Shown: piece after piece, positions 11,211-21,889 of the stretch
How positions within the stretch are numbered: the first letter of the stretch is position 1
Layout of the letters: every line of letters starts with the position of its first letter
Source: Triticum aestivum
Lineage: Eukaryota > Streptophyta > Magnoliopsida > Poales > Poaceae
DNA: 64,000 bases
Direction: 5' to 3'
Assembly: GCF_018294505.1 (NCBI RefSeq)
Contig: NC_057811.1
Coordinates: 23,951,483-24,015,482 of the forward strand
Made by a program: the position numbers and the translations under genes
Notes under the pieces: model-generated
The model's database searches: none
The model's input: only the letters and a program-made list of their open reading frames with translations
Told to the model about the DNA's origin: nothing

Positions 11211-11762
11211 ATGGACGGCCTGGTCGATGCCTCCAAGGGGCCCTTCGTCCACTGCTATGAGTGCCCGATGCCGTTTTGTGGCTCGCCGGCGGACATGGTG
11301 CATCACCTCACGGATGCGTGCAGCGGTCACTGCTGGCCCTTGGCGGAGAACATCAAGTACGAGACGTGCTACCCGTTCACCATGCCGGAGTCGCTGGAGG
11401 ATCACCGCCGCCTGCTAGTCTCGGAGGAGGACGGCAGTGTCTTCCTCTTGATCGTGGGCACCGGCGAGGCACGCGCACGTCGCCGCCCCGTCTCTGTAAT
11501 GTGCGTCAGGGGCGACGCCGCTGACGCTGACACTGACACGAGGCCGATGTACGGGTGTGTGGTCAGTGTTACTACCCCTCCGGGTCGCGTGGGCGGCGAC
11601 ACCGGCCTCATCGAACGGACTTGGACTCTGGGGAGCTGGGACTATCCCGCCAATGTGGACTTGGAAAACCCATGGCATCCTTCACCCGCCAACGCGGTGC
11701 ACGGGGACTGCAAGGAGGTTCACCTGGACATACGCATTATCAAGTTAAATGTTGATCATTAG
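11211..11762 (+). CDS. SINA/SIAH-like protein, N-terminally truncated
   Basis: A 183-residue frame with the C-terminal part of a monocot SINA-like E3 ubiquitin-ligase protein. It shows the end of the SIAH-type zinc region (HCYECPMPFCGSPADMVHHL) followed by the TRAF-like substrate/dimer domain (RRLLVSEEDGSVFLLIVG; VSVMCVRGDA). Family members have a RING finger and a complete SIAH finger before this; both are missing and the finger itself looks shortened. Such a product could bind partners but not transfer ubiquitin by itself. An AATAAA lies at 11842-11847. It is divergent from the F-box gene. Confidence 0.7.
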   Translation: MDGLVDASKGPFVHCYECPMPFCGSPADMVHHLTDACSGHCWPLAENIKYETCYPFTMPESLEDHRRLLVSEEDGSVFLLIVGTGEARARRRPVSVMCVRGDAADADTDTRPMYGCVVSVTTPPGRVGGDTGLIERTWTLGSWDYPANVDLENPWHPSPANAVHGDCKEVHLDIRIIKLNVDH

Positions 11763-11841
11763 TCTTCGCTCAATGTAATCCGCTGTCTAAGCATGTGGAG
11801 ACTTCCATGCAGGATCTTGCTCTATTGGAGTATCGCGCATG

Positions 11842-11847
11842 AATAAA
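11842..11847 (+). terminator. Polyadenylation signal AATAAA
   Basis: Canonical AATAAA 80 bases after the SINA-like stop codon. Confidence 0.6.
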
Positions 11848-11859
11848 AGTTTATCCGTT

Positions 11860-12480
11860 TATGGTTTAGTCTAGAATCTTCCATGTATGAATTTTTACTA
11901 CAGTACTGGTGAAAGACTTACGATGAACCATTTCTTACATCTCCTCTGCCCGCTTGCAAGTCATCCTGATTTAATCCCTCCGTCTAGGTGTATAAGGGCA
12001 TGGTTAATATTACTTAATAGTATAGCCAACTGTTGACTATAAGAAAGTGCCATGTCATCTGTAGCCAACATGTATAACAATCGATACTCAAAAACTAATT
12101 CTTAAAGATCATTTCTTGCAAAGCACAATAAGTGTTATTTCTTCACAAGTTTTGGATGCAGGTTGAACAGTTGAACGCTTTTGTTTGCAAAAGATACCTT
12201 TTTATCTATTTCACCCGGATGTTTGTGAGCTCTAGAGATGAAATAATATCCGAAGAAACCTATCGATACCCGTTACACATGAGATGACCCCCACATCCTT
12301 TGTCAAAATAAACAACTCCCCGATCAATGCATTTCACTCTTCGGTGCAACGCACGGGCACCTTACTACTATAGATTAGTACGACCAAAAATTGAACTAAC
12401 ATTATATATAGTACGATAAATGCTGATGCATGTCACCTAAAATTATATCATTCAAAACTATGTTCAAATACGAATCCAAC
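11860..12480. other. Spacer with MITE-like remnants
   Basis: No gene. The stretch GCATGGTTAATATTACTTA..TATAGCCAACTGTTGACTATA (about 12000-12080) resembles common grass MITE debris. GGTGCAACGCACGGGCACCT near 12343 resembles the end of the inverted-repeat element at 15.37-15.81 kb. Confidence 0.4.
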
Positions 12481-12852
12481 GTGTCGACGCGGGGCGGTGT
12501 GGCGCCTCCGGTGGCCTCATAGAACATTGAACTTCCCCAACGTGCCGACGCGGGAGCGGGCGCAGGACCTCGCGTCTCTGCCGCGGCTTAGGGCGCTGTG
12601 GCGCCAACACTTCCCGCAGACATCATCAACGAGCGCGAGTTCTACACGCAAAGGAGGGCGGAGAGGGATAAGAGGAGGGCGGAGGGAGCCGCCTATCGCG
12701 AGGACAAGCGTAGGCGAAATGCGGACGCTCAATTCAACATGAGGCTAGGAGCAGCGTCGCTCTGGGAATCCAACGACGATCGGTATGTTCACGCCTACAG
12801 TCAGACGTCGGAGGAGGACATCACCCAGGAGGAGTCGGACGACGAGGAGTAG
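12481..12852 (+). pseudogene. AP2/ERF-like gene fragment with frameshift
   Basis: The first frame gives RWPHRTLNFPNVPTRERAQD and ALWRQHFPQ, the segment just after the AP2 domain in the expanded Triticeae AP2-like family. After a one-base loss near 12619 the reading continues as DIINEREFYTQRRAERDK, KRRRNADAQ and an acidic tail (EESDDEE) to TAG. The DNA-binding AP2 domain is missing and a linker between LPRL and RALW is also short. It is a non-functional remnant. Recognition rests on remembered family sequence. Confidence 0.6.
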
Positions 12853-12967
12853 TTGAATTATCTTTTTTGTATCTATCTATGCTGAGAACTGTCCTCTACT
12901 CTCTAGTATCTACTTCTCGATCTCAGCACTGTAAACGCTTTTTTAAAGCGCCACGCGTTGCGATTCT

Positions 12968-12983
12968 GTTGGAGATGCTCTAA
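12968..12983 (-). repeat. Harbinger-type terminal motif
   Basis: GTTGGAGATGCTC followed by TAA, the typical terminal inverted repeat plus TWA target site of Triticeae PIF/Harbinger elements, about 115 bases after the AP2-like fragment. The matching left end was not found. Confidence 0.45.
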
Positions 12984-13084
12984 CATGGCAGACGAGTGCT
13001 TTAATGTTGCCCACAAGATGCGCGAGTATTACTAGTAGTATATTTTTCTTGCCATGTTGAGATTTTAAAACCACGAGCACGAAC

Positions 13085-13868
13085 ATGCAGAGGAGCAATG
13101 AAGACCAAACACGGGATATTCGGGACATCTTCAAGGAGCGTGGCAAGTTAAAGAGGAGCTGCACCGAACCTATAAAACGAGCTTTGGTAAGTAACACCCT
13201 TTCAATTACTTTCGTGTAGCCTCGTGTTCTTCGATGTGTATATGCTGTATTTTCTGTTTCTCTTAAGCGTGGTGTTCTTCGATGTGTAATAAGAAGAGTC
13301 TTAATCGTCCTAATGCTTTCGTTTTTAGCTTGATGTAGGAAGTGGGTGTTCTCACCTTGTAGTCTGTTTTTATTTTTTTTCCTTTTGAATTCACTTCTCC
13401 GAGTTCTGTTTATCTGGCTTCTACTAAATGGATCTAGGTTGCTCTGAGTATTGATCTAAAAAAGAAGTAACTTCATGTCAGGATGCAGTTCCTGCGAGGA
13501 GGGAAGTATGGTCAACCTCGAGATCATGTTTCCAAAATGAGGCTGGATTACACACAAGGTGCCAGTTCCCTAATGATGCTGGATTAGACACAAGGTGCAA
13601 ATTCCCAGATGATGCTGGATTACACACAAGCCAGGTGGAGTCGTCAGCTGTTCGTGTCCTTGTGGCATTAGTAAAGGCTGAAAGAAAGCGTGCAGCAGCC
13701 CTTGAGAATGTAGCTGAGTTCCTGAAGAAGCGAAAAGAGCAATCAGATGCTCTCTTCACCCAAGCCAAAGAAGAGATGGAAGAAGCCAGAAATAAGCTAG
13801 CAGAGGTAGAGCAGGCTAGGCGTCTCCTGCTATCTAAAACTGTTGTCAATACAAAATTTCCTTCATAA
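13085..13868 (+). CDS. Two-exon gene: 12-residue repeats plus coiled coil, function unknown
   Basis: Exon 1 is 13085-13186 (ATG, 34 codons, donor GTAAGT) and exon 2 is 13482-13868 (acceptor TGTCAG, stop TAA). Both junctions are phase 0 and the joined frame is about 162 residues. Exon 2 contains two and a half 36-bp tandem repeats starting at 13539 that encode AGLHTRCQFPND-like units, each with one Cys. A Lys/Glu/Ala-rich coiled coil follows (ENVAEFLKKRKEQSDALF; EEMEEARNKLAEVEQARRLL). The coiled coil resembles the C-terminal parts of TNPA-like proteins, but I recognise no named domain. The open frame across splice sites argues against chance. No polyadenylation signal was verified. Confidence 0.55.
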
Positions 13869-13869
13869 T

Positions 13870-14437
13870 AGCTAGGTTCAAATGTTTATCCAGTCAGCAT
13901 GCCTGTTGTGATGTCCGTGTATCTACTGATGTGGCACAAAATGTTTTTTTTGGGTCATGTAATAACAACAATTACTTTACAAACAATACCTGACGAAGCA
14001 TTGGACATGGTATAGTTCACGCGCAAGCCCGACATTCCAAGTTCAACTTCAAATTCATGTTCACAGATATCTGCACATTCATACATAATGTCCACAACCA
14101 TGATTCACTTCGAAGCCAAAAAAATATGAGGAGAGTTATAAATAAAGAAAATCCTCTACTAGTTCCTGCTACCAGTGCGAGCACAACAAGTCAAGACCAT
14201 GCGTACATTAATTATATTTTAGTCAGTTTTTGTGTTCTAAAATGCCTGCTGGCTCGCGGAAGGACGTGTTGCCGGCACACGCGCGGATTCAATGAAGGCA
14301 GGCGGGGCAGTCTTAAGCTGGTTGCACGCGGCGAGGAGGCGTGCTCAGCCGGGCCTGCAGCGAGTGCAGCCCTCATGGCCAGCGCGCCGGTTCAATGCCT
14401 GCGCTATGAGAGGTCGCGTCCGTGTCAGAGCAATCAC
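13870..14437. other. Spacer, nothing recognised
   Basis: Open frames are short and lack recognisable motifs; no element ends were seen. Confidence 0.4.
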
Positions 14438-14568
14438 TCCCTCCAGTTCTTTTTTGTTTGGGTATAACAAAATCTCGTTTTCCATTCACATTTTACAAGT
14501 AAAATTCGTGGATAGACTTTGACCCAAAGTACGATGGGGACTAGTAAACCAGAATGGAGGTAGTAGTT
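14438..14568. mobile_element. Diverged Stowaway-like MITE
   Basis: Begins CTCCCTCCAGTTC and ends in the near-complement GAATGGAGGTAGTA with an AT-rich middle of about 130 bp, the usual size and ends of Tc1/Mariner-type MITEs in grasses. The ends are mutated. Confidence 0.5.
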
Positions 14569-15365
14569 TTTTTTTTCAAAGAAGGGTTTCCCCTTCCGAT
14601 TTTCATTACTGAAAACCAGCATCTAAATCTAAACCATAGTCTTTGCCCTAGAACTACCAGGTTCAACATCTCGCAACATAAACCCACACAACCTCCATCG
14701 CAAAAAAAAACCATACAACCATACGGCAAGGAGGTACGTAGTACTATGAATTCCATTTTCGCTCCATACGAATCGTTCTAAAAACTACTTACTAACGCGC
14801 CATTGAAAATCCGAACTCTTAACCCCGCTAAAAACGATATTTTAAATGTGGCTACTCGATCTGTGGCAACAGGCGAGCCACCGCGCTCCAAGTCATTCAC
14901 CTGTGGTCCCAGCAAATCAACTCCTACGGATCAAATTATCACGCAAGCTGACTATACCTACAAAGGTGCTCCACCACGTACCCGGTACCCGCGAATGCAG
15001 CAATCGTGCACCTAGGGTTTTAGGGTTTATTTGTTAACGTCGCCTTTACGTAACACTCATGTGCGACAGCGAGAGGCCGACTGCGTGCGTGCGCCTCTTC
15101 TCTTTGTATATGTACTCCACCGTTTGTCTGGTGTCCAAAAAATTATAATAACTACTAGCAATGTGCCAATGCGTTGCCACACGATCAAAGTAGATTAATA
15201 CATATTCACCGATTTGTTGAAAAAAAGTCTTGTTTTGAAATACATATATCACTAAAAATATGTTTTGTTTCACTCAAAATATATTCCTTTGGCGGTTTTG
15301 ATGAGATAAGGGAGGAATGTTGTTGGTTTCAAGATTCGAGAAGTGGTATATGTCTAATTTCTACT
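14569..15365. other. Spacer with a telomere-like motif
   Basis: No gene is supported. At about 15013-15030 TAGGGTTTTAGGGTTTA occurs, a telo-box-like motif often seen in plant promoters; here it has no adjacent gene on either strand that I can support. Confidence 0.4.
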
Positions 15366-15812
15366 CTTACTAGCAAGATGCCCGTGCGTTGCACGGAACA
15401 TCAAGATCTTGTGGGAGAAAAGGATGAACGAGGGAAGGCCTTATCTGCAAATGTGGTGAAGAGTGCGGGTAAATTGCCATATTTTCCTTCCTATCCGTCA
15501 GATATAAATCGGACGACCTACATTGCAGGATGGCAGGCCCACCATCATCACCAACTCTATTTTTTATCCCTACTCTTATAAAAAGCATTGTCGGTGATGA
15601 TCGTGTGCCTGCCATCCTGCAATATAGGGCCGTCCGATCTATATCTGACGGATAGGAAGGAAACTATGGCAATTTTGCAAAAAGATACCCACACCCCTCT
15701 CCACATTTGCAAATAAGGCCTTCCCTCGTTCATCCTTTTCCCCCACAAGATAAACTACTCATACAAATGCATCTTGATGTTCCGTGCAACGCATGGGCAT
15801 CTTGCTAGTTGT
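15366..15812. mobile_element. Near-palindromic inverted-repeat element (MITE type)
   Basis: Two arms of about 215 bp (15368-15585 and 15595-15812) are inverted copies. The outer ends are ACTAGCAAGATGCCCGTGCG and its complement; inside, AGGATGAACGAGGGAAGGCC, CCTTCCTATCCGTCAGATAT and GATGGCAGGC pair with their complements. The arms are separated by only a few bases near 15590. The RNA would fold into one long hairpin. The family is uncertain; flanking bases show no clear target duplication. Confidence 0.8.
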
Positions 15813-16650
15813 TGCAAAAGCCCATGTGTGTGAGAGAGAGAGGGAGAGTGGAGGAGGACGGAGTGCATGTGTGACAAAGACACAAGGAGTGTGTGTGCGA
15901 TAGGTATCAGCTTAAAATGAGGCGATAGTGTGTGTGTGCACAATCGAGAGGGCGTGTCTCAAGAAGGGAAGAAAAATCTACATAGATACAAGGAGCGGGA
16001 GAGAGACATGTATGCGATGGTGGAAGCACGAGTGTGCGGGTGTATAAACCTATCTAGAGGCTAGCTAGTCGATAAATGTTTGTGAGAGAAATACGAGTCG
16101 GGGTGCGAAAGCGAGAGTTTTGTGTGTGTGAGAGAGAGGCGGTAGTCGGGAAGGGGAGTGGAAGCAGGAGTTGTGTGTGTGTATCTGTGAGAGAGAGAGG
16201 GGGGATGGTAGTCGGGGTTGTCTGATCGGTAAACAAATGAATAATGTCAGTCTAGGATGGAGACGAAAAGGAGACCGCAACAAATGTTGTGTCTACAGGA
16301 GAGAGAGAGAGAGAGTAATTTTAGTGGTATGAGTCATATGTAGAGACATATAGGGTGTGTGAGAGAATCCCATAGAGAGAAAGACAAAGTGAAAGACGAG
16401 TGGAGACTGTGTGTGTGGCGGTGAAAAAGAAAGCTTAGGTACCGAGTGATACTAGAGAACAGTAGAGATGTGAGAGATAATGAAAACCGTGTAATGTATA
16501 ATGATAGGGAGAGTGTGACACTTCTCAAGGGAGACGTCGAGAGACCATGTTTGCGAGGATAGGAGAAACATGAAGTGAGCGTGCGGGTGAGCTGGAGAAA
16601 AGAGAGTGATAGCTACCTGAAGGAGCATGCATGCGAGAGAGATGGGCGTG
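15813..16650. repeat. Purine-rich GA/GT low-complexity region
   Basis: Scattered GAGAGAGAG and GTGTGTGTG runs (for example near 15830, 16125, 16180 and 16300) without a fixed period; ORFs on the minus strand here are artefacts of the skew (Ser/Leu/Thr-rich). Confidence 0.7.
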
Positions 16651-17215
16651 AAAGGAGTGAACAAAAAAGGGATTCAAATATTTGAATTCGAGATGATGAT
16701 ACATGTAATCCATACTCGAACCAAAATTGATCTATCAAACATGCATACTCATATGAATTCACGCACATCTATGTTATTTAATATGTAGATATTACTGATC
16801 CATACATTTTAGTAGAACATAATTTGGTTAAATTTTTTCGAATTCAACCTTAAGATTTCGAGATCGTTGTATTTGTAAATCATATTATACATATAAAGGA
16901 GCAGAATTCTTTGTTGTGCTTTTGAAAGTATATATAAAAAATGATGTATATAGAATGTAATTCCAATTGAAAATGGATCCCGCCCGAAAAAAATAGAATA
17001 CAAACGGGATTCGAATTGAGTTGGCACGGTAAACGTGCACTCTGCAAAATTTGAACGAAGCGGGGAAAGTCGCAGTAACCGCCCGAAACCAAAATCTGCG
17101 AGATGGAAATCACTACTGCCTATCCCTGCCACGCAAAGCCTATCTGCTGGATTTCTATAGGTTTCGATAGGGGTAGGTTTGTAATTTCACCCAAACGTGA
17201 CGTAACCGCCTCTCA
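16650..17215. other. AT-rich spacer
   Basis: No gene or element end recognised; may include distal promoter sequence of the gene that follows. Confidence 0.4.
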
Positions 17216-17235
17216 CCCGGATTCATACACGGTGG

Positions 17236-17516
17236 GCGCCAAAACACAGTGTGTCCTTGGCCGAAATCGACTCCCTCCCCGATTCATATTCATACACGGT
17301 GGGCGCCAAAAACAAACTCTCATCGGCAAATATTCGGTGTATGCGAGATTACCGTCCTATCCCCAACCGACTAATGTTGCTGTGATGTAGTAGAAATTTG
17401 AAACGGGGGCTAAGTTTGTAAATTTCCTCGCATTTGAGACAAGCGCGCCCTGAATACATGGTTCCCCCCTTCCTCTCTACCTCCCTTTTCCCCATTCGTA
17501 CTCCGTGGGCGCCAAA
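17236..17516 (+). promoter_or_regulatory. Three E2F-like sites upstream of the 17-21.6 kb gene
   Basis: GTGGGCGCCAAA occurs at 17233, 17299 (approx.) and 17506. In each the complement reads TTTGGCGC, which fits the plant E2F consensus TTTSSCGC (core at 17236-17243, 17303-17310, 17509-17516). The first two are embedded in a local duplication (CATACACGGTGGGCGCCAAA). Regulation by E2F is an inference from motif match and position. Confidence 0.45.
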
Positions 17517-17587
17517 ACACCCTCTCCACCCCACCCTCCTCCGTCCGCCGCCGTCCGCCACCCCATCCACCGCCGTCCTCCTCCACC

Positions 17588-20500
17588 ATGCCGGAGCTGA
17601 TACCCCGACGCCGCCGTCCATTACAAGAGATCGACCTCTCTCATCCACGGCTTCGGACCGGGATCCTTGCATCCCGTCCTCTCGCTTCATCCCCGCCGTC
17701 GTCCACCTTGCCGGCGCCGCTCCTACGACCGTCTCGTCCACCGCGCCCCGCCGCCACCGTCTACCCTCCTAGATCTGCTTCCACGCCGCCGACAGCCATC
17801 GCTACCGCAGCACCGTCAAATTCTCAGCAGATGCATACACGGCGCCGCACCAGAGGCGGTACTCTTTCGTATCTGCTCAACTTATTTATCGCAGCAAGAA
17901 AATAGATCGCCACTGCTTTACTCTGATTTCTTGTCTTGGTTGCGAAGTTGCCTTTGTCCGGTTTGCACCTTCAGATCCGCCATGGCACGCTCAACACTAA
18001 ACTCCCAATGCTTATTGTTTCCCCTTTTATATTCCACACTAGTTAAATCACAGTAGACTAAATTTCAAAATTGGGTCAGTCTATTTTTCAGAGCTCGCCG
18101 GAGTTCGCCGGTGCGATCGAAGGGCTCGGGTGGTTGTGGGGCCTCGCCGAACGAAGAAAACTCGACGCGGGTGGGGGTTGGGGCGGGGTGGGGGGGTGGC
18201 GGAGGAACACAGGCGGTGGGGGTCGTGGTCCGGCCGGCGGCCCGTGCGGTGTTCTGTATGGGAAGAATCAGAGACGAGGAAGAAGAAGGGTTAGGAGACG
18301 TAGGATCTTCATCCAACCGCCTGAAATGGTCGAGAGACAGCTGGGAGTTGCATTCTTAATGCGCTCTGGTTCATCATGTGTGGGCACTGCGCAACCAACA
18401 TTTTATTATCCAAAATCTGCTTGCTCTTCTTTACCATGTTCCTCTTCCGTTCTTCTTTAATATGTACTCTCTCCGTTCCTAAATACAAGTCTTTGTATAG
18501 ATTCCACCATGGACTACATATGGAGCAAAATGAGTGAATCTACACTCTAAAATGTATCTGGATACATCTGTATGTGATCCATAGTGGAAATCTCTACCAA
18601 GACTTATATTTTGGAACGGAGGGAGTATGATAGTAGTACAGTATGTTCCTTGTACTGAAGATGAGCAGGGACATTTGCAGTGTAGAGGTCTATACGGTCG
18701 GTTGTGATGGACACTTTGAGCCTCTTTGATTCGTAGGATCTTGTAAACATAGGAATAGGATTTGTAGTGGCCTGCCCACTTGAATCCTATAAGAATAGCA
18801 AGGAAATGCGGGGAGCTGTGTCGCCTTTGAGAGTTACACTGATATTAACAGTACCGCACCTTCACTTGAAGAGAGCTGGTATCCGAAGCCTTTCTAGCCG
18901 TACCGGCAATACTAGCACATATATTCCAGCAAGTTCCACTTTGCTGATTTTACTCTGATGCTTAAGGTTTTCCCGTTATATCTACACTATGATCTGTGTA
19001 GCTGCTTTGTGTCGCACTAGCAGCAGTCCACTCTTGAAGCTAAACACTGCAATGACTTACAAAATTGGCACCAAGGCATTGAGTGCCATTCTGGATGCAA
19101 TGAAACTCATACGCTCCCCACCTGTTGATTCTTGTTCAGAATATGATCCTAATGACTATTCTAACCTCGAGGAGTCAAAGGCAGATGGCCTGTCCTGTTC
19201 ACCCATCAAGGTGCCTGTTCTAATTTGGCAATGTTTTATTGATTGCGGGTATCTTGCATATGTTGTCTTGCATTTCTTCTACTTTGTTGCACCGCCATCT
19301 GCTTAGTTTACTCATCATATATGTCGAGATGCCATGCCCATCCATTATCAATACATATTCCATCTGTCATCATACCATGTTTTTCCACTCAAATGCTGTT
19401 CTTGTGCATCAGACATCAAAAAGGAAGAGGGTGATTGCCGAACCTGAAGGAGCACCAGCAAAGTCCTTGAAAAACGTGGTGGTGCCGGAGAAATCAGACA
19501 GCACCCCACTTATATTGGCTGTACAACCAGTGACACAAAACGTAGGACCGACTCCAGCAGACTGTACCCATACTTCACTGGCCACACCACTAGCCCCACC
19601 ACACAGGACCTGCACTCCAGCAAAAGGTATACCGATTTCATTTGCCATAGCACCAGCTGTACCACAGAAAAATCCCACTCCAGCAAAAAGTACAGCAAGT
19701 CCACCGGCCGAAGACCTATCCCAACTGCAGAGACGGCCAATTCCTGCAGATTGGAACCCCATTCCATTTATTCCCAGTTTAAAAGACAATGCTTTCAATG
19801 TTGTTAGGGACTACGTGCATATATTCCCATCATGGGAAGATTATTGTGAAGACAAACACCATTTTCACATCTTCCTGTCCAACTTACGTGTAAGTGCTAT
19901 TATTCATGGTTATTATTTTCCTGTTTTCTGCTGATTGAACACATCAATGATTTACATTACATTGTTGTAACTAGGCGAGGGTCAATCTGGATAGTCATGA
20001 CGAGCAAAGCTTGCTTGTGCTTTTCAAGGAAGCATTGCAGCAGTATCGGTGTTACCTGAGGAAATCACACTTTGATGGCAAGTCTATAAACGAATTTCCG
20101 GTGAAGTCTCCTGTGCTAAATTTAGAAGACATTGAATGGAAAAACCTTGTTATGCACTGGTCTCGTTCCCAGGATGAGGTACTGTCTATGAAATCACATG
20201 ACAATTTGAACTTCTACTTTTCCGCATGTGCCTTACGGATCTTTTTTGCAGGAAATCTGCTCGAAGAAGAATTCCGGTTTGACAAGAACGACAGGATATC
20301 GCAAATATGCTGCCCGCTGCTTTGCTCTTGTTAGTACCTGTTGTCCTGTATCACTGTACTTGCATACATACCTGGTTCATTATGTGACAGCAGTATGCAT
20401 GATAGCTTGCTTATCAATTGTTCGCTCCAAATTATCTGATCTGTATGAATGGTTACATTAGTGTAGAATATATCCAATGCCAATGTTTTTTTAGCTCTGC

Positions 20501-21644
20501 ATTGTTCTTGTAAGTACATGTTGTCCTTTATCAGTGTACTTATAATGACAGGTAGTTGTTCATGTACCATCACTCTGCAGCTTATTTTCCTTTGCCCTCC
20601 ATTTTCTACACATCAGATCTATATTTACTCTTACCATAAGGTTGGTACTGAAGAAGTTTAGCTGTGCATTGCTCTTGGCTGTACCTTTTGCCTGTATCGC
20701 TGCACTTACATTTATAGCTACTTGGTTATGTAGCATCACTCTTCATCTTATCTTAAATATTCTCCATTTTTTCATATATTATCACCTCTATATTTACTCT
20801 TAACAAAATGTAGAATAAAGGCAATGCTTTTGAAGAAGATTCTGTGGTAAACTTCTTGAATTGCCCCCCCCCCCATCAGCATGGACAAGGCCTTTATAGA
20901 GCCTGTCTTCACCAATAATGTAAGTTTGTCCATCTCAAGCCTTCAAACTTTGTTGTATATATTTGGTTAGGCATGACTGCAACAGCTGTTTATTTTTGGT
21001 GTTTGCATCAAATTGCTTGTTTAAAGTTTATTATGTAGTTCATAAACAAAAGTTTGTCCTTTCTCAATTTAAGTTTTCAGTTGTACAACCAAGTTCCTTC
21101 TTCATACCATGTAAATTAAACTATACAGAGCAAGTGATCTTCTTTTGCACTGCATGTATGCTTCTGTTCTTCATCCGTAATCCAGTGGTGTGGTGAACCT
21201 ACCCACTACAGCACAATGTCATATTCTGCAATGTCTTAACTATGAACAATGTCATATCATTCTACTATTATTTAAACCGTCTCTTTATTTGCCAATCTGA
21301 AATGGTATAAATTGACAGCACACTAACCATTGATACTTATGAGTTCTTGATCTGTAATCCAGTGGTGTCGTGAAGCTGCCAACTCCTTCACAATGTCATT
21401 TCCTGCCATGTCTTGACCTGAACAATACCATATTGTGTTAATGCAATTTTAAACTGTGTCACTTTATTCGTCAGTAAGAAATGTGATGAATTGTCAGCAC
21501 TGATACTTTTATGTGCAAAACCTGTCATCTGTCTGCTTGTTTATCTTTCAGAGTGAGGAAGATATAAGTGTTGAACAAGCGCAGTCTCATCATCTTGCTC
21601 AGCTGCTTGCGCTGCAGCTCCCCAGCAGGGCTAACCTTTCTTGA
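17588..21644 (+). CDS. Spliced gene with TNPA/Transposase_24-like segment
   Basis: Supported exons, all joined in phase 0: ending 19210 (SEYDPNDYSNLEESKADG), 19413-19889 (KRKRV basic patch, then Thr/Ala/Pro-rich repeats with TPA motifs and FNVVRDYVHIFPSWEDY), 19975-20178 (LFKEALQQYRCYLRKSHFDG; EWKNLVMHWSRSQDE), 20252-20329 (EICSKKNSGLTRTTGYRKYA) and a terminal exon 21552-21644. The W-x-L-V-x-HW, EICxKN and TTGYRKY pattern matches the Transposase_24 domain of CACTA TNPA proteins. A small exon near 20818-20850 is likely. The start is unresolved: a GC-rich frame from 17588 and the 5' region near 17.4-18.0 kb may be UTR. It may be a host gene derived from, or an old relic of, a CACTA gene. Confidence 0.55.
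18465..18627. mobile_element. Stowaway MITE (Tc1/Mariner type)
   Basis: TA-flanked element with CTCTCTCCGTTCC at the left and GGAACGGAGGGAG at the right, 163 bp including TA on both sides, long complementary arms (CAAGTCTTTGTATAGA / CTACCAAGACTT). It sits in an intron or leader of the gene above. Confidence 0.9.
21170..21510. repeat. Tandem ~165-bp intron duplication
   Basis: GTAATCCAGTGGTGTGGTGA.. at about 21178 recurs as GTAATCCAGTGGTGTCGTGA.. at about 21353, with alignable but diverged sequence after each (CACAATGTCAT, ACCTGAACAAT, TTGACAGCAC). It lies in the last intron. Confidence 0.7.
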
Positions 21645-21889
21645 ACTCTATTGAAGTGCTGTCGGTTTTGTATATTATTTTGTCGGCGTGTTTATTTGCA
21701 CTGGTGGCGATCTTTGATGCCCAGTGTATGTAATCTGTTGTCTGCTTGTGCTTTATTATCATAGTGGCGAACTTTGATGCCCAGTGGATGTAATATGCCG
21801 TAATTTCTTTATTGTATAGTCTAGGTTTTTTCTTATTCACGATGCTGCAGTTATTTTACTGTATATATATCCTGTCTTCGCAGTAAACC

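Noticed and set aside
16054..16720. Several Ser/Leu/Thr/His-rich minus-strand ORFs
   Set aside because: They are translations of GA/GT skewed low-complexity DNA.
18065..18460. Overlapping ORFs on both strands rich in Pro or Gly
   Set aside because: They follow GC-rich sequence, disagree in frame with the supported exons and show no domain; kept only as possible leader of the 17-21.6 kb gene.
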